A stretch of 64,000 bases of DNA. It comes from Anastatus disparis (Eukaryota; Arthropoda; Insecta; Hymenoptera; Eupelmidae). The stretch lies in the NCBI GenBank assembly GCA_017163975.1, contig JAFFSR010000317.1, positions 738,001 to 802,000 on the forward strand. The letters run 5' to 3'. The translations under genes were made by a program, and so were the position numbers. Positions 35,919-46,400 of the stretch are shown piece after piece. A model generated the notes under the pieces. The model ran no database searches, was not told where the DNA came from, and saw nothing but the letters and a program-made list of their open reading frames with translations. Positions within the stretch are counted from its first letter, which is position 1. Each line of letters opens with the position of its first letter.

Positions 35919-37062
35919 GCTGTTAAAAATATTCTTAAAATTAATACATATTTAAGATAAAAATGTATCTTAAATTTAAGAATAATGTCACTTAAACTTA
36001 TTAAATATAAAAAATTTTTGGAATTAATGAAAAATTATTAAAATTAATACAGAAATTCTGAAGATTAAGATAACGGTTACTGAAGTTTAGTAATATGATT
36101 ATTAAACCTCAATATTATAATTGAAAATCTATTAATATTCCATGTTAATAAAAATGTTATTAAACTTAATAAATATTTAAGTTACTTGTATTAAATCTAA
36201 TATATTGATTAAGATATATGGAACTGAAATTTATCAAGACTTTAATAAATTATTATAAAATTTAATATAAAATCTTAAAAATTTTTGATGTATTAAAAAT
36301 TTATAAAAATTAATAAACTTAAGTTGAAACTTAAGATTTAAAATACTAAAACGTAAAATAACGGATACTAGAGTTTAGCAATATGCTTATTAAAATTCAA
36401 TACGTTAATAAACTTTTATGAAATTTGATTTAGAATCTTAATAATATTTGATGTATTAAAAATTTGTAGTACATAAATCATGCACTAGATGGCTACTTGT
36501 TTTTTCAGTCTACAAATAGAAATAGAAGGTTCAAAGTATGAAAAAGAAGGTCTAGCCTCGTATCAGCGAGAAAATTCTCATTTATATTTCTTCGGAAATA
36601 TTTTAATTTTTGGAGTGCTCAACAATAGTTGAATTTTTTTTAAATATATTAAATCATACCACATAAAATAATATTTGTTTATCATATTATATTCAGTAGA
36701 ATTTCTTAATCTTAATTATATTATATTAAATTCAGTAAACTTATGGTGAAATTTATAATTAGATTCTGAAAATTTTTCATTAATATTAATAAAAGAATGC
36801 ATTGAAATTCAAAAAAATATTTATAAATTATATTTAATAGAATTTTTCAAGCTTAATATACAGTTTATTGAATTTAAGAAAATTATATTAAAATTTTTAA
36901 TTATTGTGCAGACAATTTTTGTATTATTTTCAAACACAAATGTATTGAAAATTAAAATAATATTGAATTTTAAAAAATTATTATTAAATGTCATTCAATA
37001 AAAGTTTATGAAATGAGCTTTCGTCACTTTTATCTTAATTTTAATAATATATTTTTAACAGT
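35919..37062. mobile_element. 1.1-kb A+T-rich TIR element
   Basis: GCTGTTAAAAATATTCTTAA at the left is matched in inverse by CACTGTTAAAAATATATTAT at the right. The interior is a chain of TTAATAAA-like words. Flanks on both sides carry a related phrase (TGCACGCATTTCAAAA and TGCATGAATTTCAAAA), possibly a decayed target duplication. No gene. Confidence 0.55.
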
Positions 37063-37844
37063 GTAGTGCATGAATTTCAAAAGCAAGGCATGAACACTTC
37101 ACTAAACGTTGTGTAGACGCACATCATGATTTACGCATCATGCTTTGACAAATGTGAAGCTGCTGCGTCATTTACAATTCATTCCCCCAATGCCTCGTGT
37201 ATTTTAGTGCAGACCATTTGCCGTATGGGGTGCACCTAATCATCCGGCCTATGTGTCGGTATTAAATTTTTTATTGATAAGACCAAATTTTTTATGGATA
37301 AAATTATATCATTTATTTGCTGTAAATAAGTAATCAATCAATTCAAATGAATATTTATTTCGATTTATAACGCTTAATATTTAAAATGAATAAATATTTA
37401 TTTACCTTGAAGAAATATTTTGTTAGTAGAAACAAATAATTCATTAAGTTCGAATGATTTTTTATCTAGAAGAATAATGTCTTTATTTAAATTAAATACA
37501 TTTTTTGGTTGAGAGTAGTCATCAAAATTATTTTTTAAACCACATAAAATTTCTTTAACTTGCCAAAATTAATTTCAGTGTATAACATTGAATAAAATAT
37601 ATAGTTTTATAATAATCATCTTTTTATGATCTTGTCAAACAAATATATAATATTTACTTCTTCGTATCCGTTCTAAACTCTGAAATTCAACTGTAAAAGA
37701 GATTCAAATTTTGTTCCGTTTTTATTCTCCCAAAATAATTATTTCAAAATGAATATTTTCAAATTCTGTATTTTATAATTGAAATGCTATATGTATTCAT
37801 ACATTAGATTTAATCGAAATATATTTTTATCGATATTACATTTA
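37063..37844. other. No gene recognised
   Basis: A+T-rich sequence downstream (minus sense) of the carboxylesterase exon; no frame with a recognised domain. Confidence 0.4.
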
Positions 37845-38815
37845 TTAAAATAAATATTTTTTAAGTTTTTCATAGAATAATCGGGCTTCAGTATCTTGAT
37901 CATCTTTTAAGGTTAGGTTATCATTTATGTCAAGATAGTACAAGTTGTTTCTTTCTGATGGTATCCAAATGGTCGTAATACAATGATCACCGATTTCCGG
38001 AGTTGGATTTCTATAAATTTGTAAATATAACATTTATTTTATAATAAAGGTTAGTCAGAGATGCTTTGACAGTCTAAATAATATTGTTTCTACAAAGATA
38101 ATTCTTTCTTATTTAACCTTCTGACAGCCGGCATTTTTTGCACTAAAAAAGTGTAACTTTCTCGAAATTTTCCATATAAATGTTTTTTAAGTAATAGTAT
38201 ATGTGGGCCGATCATGGAATGACGCCATATGGCGTCATCCCGGCTGTCAGAAGGTTAATTATTTCGATATCACAAATAATCGAAATTCCAGTCCATCGCG
38301 AAATTGTTGCTGCCGTCATTTATGAAAATTTATGCATAATGTAATAAATTATTATGTAAACATCTTATACATACAAGGCTGAAACTTTTTACAGTGATAT
38401 AAACCATTTAAAAGTATAGGAAAATGGTATCTAGCGTCCTAACAGTGCTGCTATCAAAGGTTTACAATTCATAAAAGGTGTTGGAAATAAAAACTTGTTA
38501 AACTAATTTCTGCAAGACTGAAATTTTTCCTCTGTTAGTTTGGATAATAAAGTGACAAAGAAATATAGTCTACCAAAAATTGAATGTGGCTAAAGTCTTG
38601 AAAGATTAAACTAAATGCACGATCTCTTAAATGCATCCGCTGCACTGATCTGTGATAAGCCGCTCTTAATAAATATATTCACCCGTGTCAATTATAAATC
38701 TACAAAACCAATTTTTTTCTACGAGTACTTTATTTGACTTATTGTTTCAGGTAGTTCTCTCGAGATCAGAGTTGATTCAAAATCTTATTGAAATTATACA
38801 CGGACAGAAAATTCT
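37845..38815 (-). pseudogene. Carboxylesterase (JHE/esterase-like) last exon with decayed upstream exon
   Basis: The clean part is 38010-37845: NPTPEIGDHCITTIW, then YYLDINDNLTLKDD and LFYEKLKKYLF before the stop. This is the C-terminal pattern of insect carboxylesterases (NPTP...YLDI...L.....ERM.FW..LY). It starts at a TTTATAG acceptor, at the place where this family often has an intron. Further upstream on the minus strand, around 38800-38640, weak pieces (FESTLISRELPE, FCRFIIDTGEYIY) resemble more N-terminal parts but contain stops. The catalytic Ser and His segments are not recognised. It may be a gene remnant, or the last exon of a gene whose other exons were displaced. Confidence 0.55.
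38117..38254. mobile_element. 138-bp TTAA MITE
   Basis: CCTTCTGACAGCCGG at the left and CCGGCTGTCAGAAGG at the right are perfect inverse copies. TTAA flanks both sides (38113-38116 and 38255-38258). It sits in the putative last intron of the esterase remnant. Confidence 0.9.
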
Positions 38816-38937
38816 TACCTATAGAGCATGTAGTTAACATATCCAAAGTTAGTTGGTGATATCTTATGCCTTTATAACATCGCCATATACTATTGCTACA
38901 TTTACGCTATCCCATAGTGGTTAATTGACATGCTGTG

Positions 38938-39909
38938 GTAACTCCCCATTCTAATATCCTTTGATAATTCGCGTCATATTCTCTCATGAGACGCGACAAT
39001 ACTAAACGTGGCTTGTTTACTATTCTTTTTTTACTGCTAATTATGACATTCTTCCAGCACTCAAGTCGCCTCCTCTTTTTGATGTAATGCGAGTAAACAC
39101 GGCCAGTCTACTATCAAAATTCAAACCGCAAGTTTCATTAAGAGCAGGCCAGAGCAGATTCGATACCGACCGAGAATCGAAAATCCGTTGTTTAATTTTC
39201 TCCTACTATACGTAATAGAATGCATTAAAATTTTAAATACATTCAAGGAATTTATTTCTCTATTGTGCTCGCAAAAATAATTAAAAAAAATTTTTTTAAA
39301 TTAAAAATTTTATACTACAGCTGTTTATTAAACTCTAAGTACGGTTACTTACTTTTTGTTTAAAATATGGTGAATTTTATAAAAAAAAATATATATTATA
39401 CAATCATGTATATATAAAAAATTGCGCTCCATAACAATTTCTTTTGAAAACAGTATAATTATTTTATTTATGATAAAATAACATTTTTAATTTTTAGTCG
39501 GTAATCAAAACTGCTGCGGCCTACTCTTAAAATATTTACATTGCGTAAATGTCTTTATTTTTTTTTCCCCCTTTTTTAAGAACAAACAGGTATTATTAAT
39601 GTAATCTCTTAAACTTTGAAACTACTAATTATTAATTTTCAACTCAAAATTTAATTATTTTAAACAACTAGAGGGCAAATAAGCATGTATTATTGCACGC
39701 CGAAGCTATCTTGAAGACGCTATGATCTAATGCGTAATGTTTGCGCTTTTTTTTAGAGTGCGCAAGTTCTACTCTCAGTCCAAACCACTTTAAAAAAATT
39801 TTTTTATCGTTTCAATATTTTCTATTACTTTTTTTATTTATGTTTTTTTCATTTTTTATTATTTTATTAATTTTGAAATCTAATTTTTTGCAAGTGTATT
39901 ATGTATGTT
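38938..39909. repeat. Left arm of the foldback element entered by adintovirus B
   Basis: The left arm is the inverse of about 56040-56527. TAACTCCCCATTCT pairs with AGAGTGGGGAGTTA, ACTCAAGTCGCCTCCTCTTT with AAAGAGAAGGCAACTTGAGT, and AACTTTGAAACTA with TAGTTTCAAAGTT. The arm is interrupted by a 385-bp MITE. The virus inserted at 39910 between this arm and the central loop. Confidence 0.7.
39142..39526. mobile_element. 385-bp TTAA MITE in the left foldback arm
   Basis: The ends GAGCAGGCC and GGCCTACTC are inverse, and AGCAG follows inside each. TTAA lies at 39138-39141 and 39527-39530. The other foldback arm has a single TTAA at the matching place near 56400 (read as TTAA in GTTTCGTTAAAATTATT in inverse), which is the empty site. 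Confidence 0.8.
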
Positions 39910-39939
39910 AGTAGATAGGCTACAGGCATTCTGGCCCAT
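39910..39939 (+). repeat. Left terminal inverted repeat of copy B
   Basis: The first 30 bases match the inverse of 55653-55682 at 29 positions; past that the two ends share only scattered GTGTGTTAGAAYCC words. Confidence 0.85.
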
Positions 39940-40129
39940 GCGGGTTGTAACCCACCCCCTCTCCTCTTCCAAGTGTGTTAGAATCCGTGTCATTTAAAAT
40001 ACATGTGAATTCCTCCCCCCTGTTTAAAAAATGAAAAAGGATAAAACACTTGTCTCCCTCCACTAAGTGTGTTACAATCCGGTCTTTTTAAAATACGTAT
40101 AAGTCTTCCCTTCCTTAAAAAAATGTATT

Positions 40130-41141
40130 TTCTTTTAGGAAAGGGCTAGCCCTTCTCTCTTCTTATTTTTAAGGAAAGGATAGAGCGCCGCCCACTGTAT
40201 GTTCTATTTTACGACGCAGAAAAATTGACCTACTCTTAGAAGAGAGGGAAAGGGCAGACCTTTTTCGCAGTGCTGGTCTACTATGCGTTTTCTTTCACAT
40301 TGCGTGAAAATTTACCTGCTTTTAGAAGAGAGGGAAAGGGGCAACCTGTCTTTAAATGCAGTACACTGTGTGTGTTCTCTTTTAAGTCACAGGTGCATAA
40401 AAATAATGAATTGCGCCTTTTTTTAGGATATAGTACATGAGCAAAACTATAAATTTGCCTTCTATTATATTTTTTAAGTCACTATTTTTGAAAGATTATC
40501 TTTTGTTCTTTTTTTTTGAGAAATAAAGATTTATTGAAAGGGTCAGCTACCTTTTCTCTTCTTGTTTTAAAATAGAGAATCCTTATTTAAAGAAAATATC
40601 CGAGGTTTTACACTGTTAAAAAAGGAAAATGCTGTTTTGAAAATGTTTCTTTTATATTTACAGGTGCATGTCGGCTTTCTTGAGAAAGAGTATCTTGCAG
40701 GGAGGTCAAAGATTTCACGTGCAAAAGTTTTTTAAGATGAAGAGATATTTATTGAAAGGGTTACTTGTATTCTTTTTTAACTTCTAAGATATTGTCTTAT
40801 GTCACTTTTCGTGAAAGAAAAACTTTTTTGAGAAAAAAGATTTATTGAAAGGGTCAGCTACCTTTTCTCTTTTTGTTTTAGAATAGAGAATCCTTATTTG
40901 AAGAAAATATACGAGGTTTCACTCTGTTAAAAAAGGAAAATGCTGTTTTGAAAATGTTTCTTTTATATTCACAGGTGCATGTCGGCTTTCTTGAGAAAAA
41001 AAGTATCTTGCAGGGGGATCAAAGATTTCACGTGCGAAAGTTTTTTAAGATGAAGAGATATTTTTTGAAAGGGTTACTTGTATTTTTTTTGAACTTCTAA
41101 TATATTGTCTTATGTCACTTTTTGTGAAAGAAAAACTTTTT
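40130..41141. repeat. Left subterminal repeats of copy B
   Basis: Two 312-bp direct units (40518-40829 and 40830-41141) are nearly identical, both with GATTTATTGAAAGGGTCAGC and GGTGCATGTCGGCTTTCTTG. Before them, AGAAGAGAGGGAAAGG returns near 40230 and 40325. There is no gene in 39940-41640. Confidence 0.8.
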
Positions 41142-41642
41142 CAATGCATAAAAAATAAATATAAAAAAAAAATGAAAACAATAACAATAAATTAGTCTTT
41201 CTTTTCTTTAAAAATATATACACATAAGTAGATAGATAGTTATTAGATTAGATTAGATATATTTTATTTTGTAACATATATACAAAAAAGAACGTGTAAT
41301 ACATAAAAAATATTGCACAGCATGATATCACAATCCTAAGAGATAGTAGTAACAAAAATACTATATTAGTAAGTCAACAGGTTAAATTAAAAGTGATATC
41401 ACAGAAAAAAAAATACTAAACAAAAAATAAATGCATGCAATGAATATAGACAAAAATATGCTAAAAATCAGTGCAATTAATTTATACATAGAATCAATTA
41501 ATTATCTTTGTCTTATTTATATTTAATAATAATTTATTTTCTGAAATTTTTAACTTTTTAAAATTAAATTTTTTATTTATTTTCCTAGTTAAAACCATAA
41601 GAGAAATTAAAAATCAGAATCATGTTTTTTATATAATTTAAT
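41142..41642. other. A+T-rich sequence, no gene
   Basis: It contains a short (TTAGA)n run near 41250 and otherwise A+T-rich sequence. Confidence 0.4.
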
Positions 41643-42616
41643 TTATTTCCAATATAACTTTATACATTCATCGTTATTAGAAATTTTATCGACTTCATCT
41701 TTGGCAAATTTAGCATCTAGGTAATCATGTAACCATGTGCGCATCGAAATAGCATTAATAACAGCGCACATAGGTTTGCGCCTTAAACAGAGGTCGTGGT
41801 TGAAACATGTATACCGTGTACAATTCATTATTCTTTCTAATGATGAGCATCCGAAGTCTTCAATGTTGCTGATTGTTCTGAAAATAAAGAGAAGAAGGTA
41901 ATGTGACTTAAAGTATTATAAAGTATATACAACATGAAAAATAAAGTATCATAAAGTATTAATATGGTTAAATACAGTATGTTAAACTATTAAGATAATT
42001 AAAAAAGTATAAAAAAGTATCAAATAAGTATGGAAAATCATAAAAAAGTATCAAACAAGTAAGGAAAAGTATAAAAAAGTATGAAACAAGTATGAAAAAG
42101 TATAAAAAAGTATCAAATAAGTATGGAAAAGTATAAAAAAGTATCAAGCAAGTTTGAAAAAGTTTGAAAAAGTATTAAAACAGCAAGAAAAGTATGAAAG
42201 TTGAAACATAAATGTATTACTTACACGTCTGGTAAAAAATCAGCTAACCATTGCGCTTTCTGCTCACCCTTGACAAATACTTTCTTGACTCCTTGCGAAC
42301 GAATTTCAAAAATTTTTTTAAGACGATGGTAAGGTATATCTCCAGAGTTCCATTGTATTCCATGGTGATACTTTTTCAGCCATTGCGTTGTACTTTTTTC
42401 TTCTTGACTCAATTCTCTCCATGTTATCGGAGGTTTAAAGAGATACGCAGTTGGAAAAGCAGTTTTTCTAAAATTCAGAAAACTGACTTCTTTAAAAATG
42501 AAAGAATCCCCAGACATGCCTTGAAATCCTTGTATGTCACAAATCTAAACGTTCTCTTCAGAAAATTCTAATATTGCATTTTTAATCATTGCACCATAGT
42601 CACGGGTTCTAGCCAT
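41643..42616 (-). pseudogene. D-x-x-G-F protein with zinc-like C-terminus, spliced (left paralogue)
   Basis: The first exon runs from ATG 42616. An in-frame TAG at 42545-42547 (codon 24) comes just before the conserved DIQGFQG; an ATG at 42517 lies after it. The exon continues with FIFKEVSFLNF, YLFKPPITWREL and KKVFVKGEQKAQWL to a GTAAGT donor at 42224. After a 347-bp intron, a TTATTTTCAG acceptor ends at 41878. Exon 2 (41877-41643) keeps the frame and has NIEDFGCSSLERI, then C-x3-H and CAVINAISMRTWL. The same gene lies at the other end of the element. The fold is unknown to me; the D-x-x-G-F...KE start could be RNase H/exonuclease-like, which is only a guess. Confidence 0.7.
41935..42210. 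repeat. AAGTAT minisatellite inside the intron
   Basis: Units of about 30-34 bp such as AAAAAAGTATCAAATAAGTA and TGGAAAAGTATAAAAAAGTA recur about eight times, all within the 347-bp intron of the minus-strand gene. Confidence 0.75.
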
Positions 42617-42697
42617 CTTACAACTCTGAATTTCTTTTAGCGAGAAGTGATTTGAGAGACTGAATAGGAAAATTCTTACAGTTTTTGGATAGTTTAA

Positions 42698-42930
42698 CCC
42701 TTTGAGGGGCAGTGGTACGTATCTGTCCCACCTATTTGGTTTTGGATTTTTCCATATTTCTAAAACGTATATGCCTTTTTAAGACATCTATAAGACTTTT
42801 TGAACTCTTGAATACCTGATTTATTAGATTTTATAGAGAAATTGCAAATATTCATTAATTGAAGTATTTGTTATAAACAATTAATCTCAAAAAACCCGTT
42901 TTTTTACAGAAAAATGTGCCCCTCAAAGGG
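42698..42930. mobile_element. 233-bp TTAA MITE in copy B
   Basis: CCCTTTGAGGGGCA and TGCCCCTCAAAGGG are inverse ends, with TTAA at 42694-42697 and 42931-42934. It lies in the divergent promoter region between the left gene and the polymerase. Confidence 0.9.
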
Positions 42931-42974
42931 TTAAAAGAAAAATTTATCCCTTCCTAAAAACTTTTCCCTTCTTT

Positions 42975-43345
42975 ATTTTCCAAATTTTTCTTTTCACTAT
43001 TGGTCAAATCTCGAAATTTGTATCCCTTATTAAATTTTCTTTTTACTATTGGTAGAATCTTGTAATTTGTATCCCTTCTTAAATTTTCTTTTTACCATTG
43101 GTCAAATCTCGAAATTTGTATCCCTTCTTAAATTTTCTTTTTTACTATTGGTAGAATCTTGAATTTTGTATCCCTTCTTAAATTTTCTTTTTTAATATTG
43201 GTCGAATATCGAGATTTGTATTCCTTCTTAAATTTTCTTTTTTACTATTGGACGAATTTCCAAATTTGTAACCCTTCTTAAATTTTCACCAACTTTTCCT
43301 TTTACTATTGGATGAACCTTAAAATTTGTATCCCTTCTTACATTG
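42975..43345. repeat. Seven 50-bp repeats each with an inverted CCAAT box
   Basis: Units of the type TCCCTTCTTAAATTTTCTTT then TACTATTGG and AAATTTGTA repeat seven times. ATTGG (CCAAT on the minus strand) lies at 42999, 43048, 43097, 43147, 43197, 43247 and 43307, at 49-50-bp steps with one of 60. The array sits between two diverging genes, so it may work as an enhancer or a replication-linked control region. That function is inference. Confidence 0.7.
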
Positions 43346-43353
43346 TTTTTACC

Positions 43354-43360
43354 TATAAAA
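43354..43360 (+). promoter_or_regulatory. TATA box of the polymerase gene
   Basis: TATAAAA is 124 bp before the ATG at 43478 and directly after the CCAAT-box repeats. Confidence 0.5.
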
Positions 43361-43477
43361 AGCGAAGCTATTTCTTGGATGACTACACTTCGTATATAAC
43401 AATCAGTGAGATTTATTCTTGAATATTGTGTGAGTTGAAACTGTTGCTCTAGTCATCTTTTATTAAAAAAAGTAAAA

Positions 43478-46400
43478 ATGACTTCAATTGATTTTTTTGA
43501 ACGTCTTGTCCAATTACTTCGTGATACTTTACGAAGTATAAACGAATTGAGCAATGATGATATTCATTATTGGTTAGATGTGTGTAATTCTGCCATCATT
43601 AAATTAAACGAAAAAATCGTACAACCCAACCTCACAAGAGGGGAGAAACAGAAATGTCAAACTTGTATGACACATCTTTCGTGCATGCAAGTTCAGTTGG
43701 AACAAAATCTTCATCAAGGAGGCAATCTACAATCTGAAGAAACAGAAGCTAGAGTCGAGTGGCGAGGCGTAGAATCAGCTCTCCAAAATCGAATCAGAAC
43801 GGGTGTAGTGGTAAATATTAAACATGTGAACATTCTGAGTTTTTTGAGTGATGCACAAAAACTTTTTAAAGTTAAGATTCAGGCGTGCTTAGAAGAATAT
43901 AATGCGTTAAAAATAAATTCTGATTTCATCTCTGAATTTTCTGTGCAGAAAAATACTGAGGAATTAACTGACACAAAATACTTTACAAGTGAAAGTGCTA
44001 CAGTATACATGTCAACAGATTTAGAGGAATGGTTTAAAGATAATATCAAAGAACCTATTCTTACACAAATAAAAGAATTTCAGGAAAAAGATTCAGGATG
44101 GACTTTGAAGAGTATAATAAGTTTGTGTATTGATATGAAAAAATATTCTCCCTTAAAGGGTAGCTCTTACATTCCTCTTCCAAAGTTTATAGAAAATAAG
44201 AAAGCATGTGTTAATGTACGCAATAATGATAATGAGTGTTTTAAGTATGCTGTACTATCCGCATTATATCCTAATGACAATAATCCTCAAAGAGTGAATC
44301 ATTATCTTCCACATAATAATAAACTAAGGTTTGATAAAATTGAATTTCCAGTAAAAATTAAAGATATTCCGAAATTCGAAAAATTAAATAATAATATTTC
44401 AATAAATTTATACATGTTAAAAAAGTATGGTCCGAAGTTTGAAGTATCGCCGTGTCATATTACGTCTGAAAAAAGGAACATCATGTCAATTTGCTCATTA
44501 TTCAAGATTTCTACATAGATGAGTATGAAGAAAATAATGATGCTGATGATGGAGGCATGCCTCAATATCATTATGTTTGGATTAAAAACTTGTCTCGACT
44601 TCTAGGTTCTCAAGTGTCTAAAAGCAATATAAAATCTTACCATTGTGAGAGGTGTTTACAAATTTTTTATAGTCAAGAAAGATTCATAATTCATGAAAAT
44701 AATTGTGAAAATTTAAATAAATGTCGAATTAATTTAAAGAATAACATTCTCAAATTCGATGATTACAGCAAGAGTGAAAAAGTTCCTTTTTTTATTTATG
44801 CAGGTTTCGAATGTTTATTGAAATCTACAGACAGTGAGAAGGCTTTTCAACTTCATGAAGCATACAGTATTGGATACTACATGAAATGCAGTTTTAATGA
44901 TAAATTATCTTATTATGAATCATACAGAAGGATTAACGAATGTGAAGAGACACCTGCAGAATGGTTTGTTAGAGAATTAAAATCAATCGGTGAGAAAATT
45001 GATGAACTCTACAAAAATCCAAAACCAATGAAACTTACAGATCTAGAAAAATTGATTTTCCAGAGGTCAACTAATTGTCATATACGTAGAAAACCAATCC
45101 GTGCCGAAGAACTTGCAGTACGAGACCATTGTCATCTCACAGGACGGTAAGTTGTCCAATTAGTTATAATTAATCTGGTTACGTTTATTTCTTTTTAGTT
45201 TCAGAGGTGCAGCTCATAATTCGTGTAATTTGAATTATAAGATTTCAAGATTCATTCCTGTTATTTTCCATAATCTCAATTATGACACTCATTTTATTCT
45301 GAAAGCAATCGGGACTTCTACATTGATGAAGGGACGAATGACTCTAATACCTCATCATTAAGAGAAATACATTTCTTTCACAAAGTATATGGATAATAGT
45401 GACATCAATTTTAGATTTATAGATTCTTGGCGTTTTCTACCATCATCATTGGAGAAGCTTGCATCGTACTTCGAAAACGTGCCAATAGCAGTGAGAGAAT
45501 TTGAAACAGATGGATTTACAAATGCTAAGATAAATCTTCTTAGACGGGAAGGTGTATTCCCGTACGATTTTATGGATGGATTAGATAAATTGATGACTAC
45601 AAAGCTGCCAGAAAAAAAGGACTTCTACAATGAACTAATGGATTCTCATATAGCTGAAGAAGATTATAAGCACGCTGTTCAAGTTTGGAATGATTTCAAT
45701 ATAAAAACTTTAGGAGAGTACTCGGATTTATACTTAAAAACTGATGTTTTGCTATTGGCTGACGTCTTCGAAAGTTTTCGCGAGACCTCTCTTTAAAGCC
45801 TACGATTTATGTCCTGCTCATTTCTACACAACTCCAGGCTTAACGTTTTCAGCAGCTCTTAAAATGACGAAGGTAGAATTGGAACTTTTGACAGATATTG
45901 ACATGCTGATGTTTATCGAAGCAAGTATCCGTGGAGGAATAAGCCAGTGCTGTAACCGGTATGCAAAGGCAAACAATCCATACATGGGTCCTTCATATGA
46001 CGAAAATCAGAAAAAGAAGACCCTTCTATATTTTGATATTAATAATCTTTATGGTTGGGCGATGATACAACATTTACCGATAGGAAAATTTAAATGGATT
46101 GATTATGAAACAGTTCCAGATTTCTTTAACACACCGCCAGATTCGGATATAGGATATATTGCTGAAGTGGATTTAGAATATCCTGTGGAAATCCATGATG
46201 AACATCGGGATTTACCTTTTTGCGTAGAACATCGTCCACCACCAGGCTCGAAGCAAAAAAAAACTGCTTACTACTTTGGACAACAAGGAAAGGTATGTCA
46301 TACATTATTGGACGCTTAAACAAGCGTTAGATAATGGACTTGGATTAAAAAAAGTACATAGAATTTTAAGTTTTGAACAAAAGGCTTGGCTCAAACCTTA

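Noticed and set aside
41935..43345. Regularly spaced repeats resembling a CRISPR array
   Set aside because: The units are contiguous minisatellite repeats without unique spacers, in a eukaryotic sequence.
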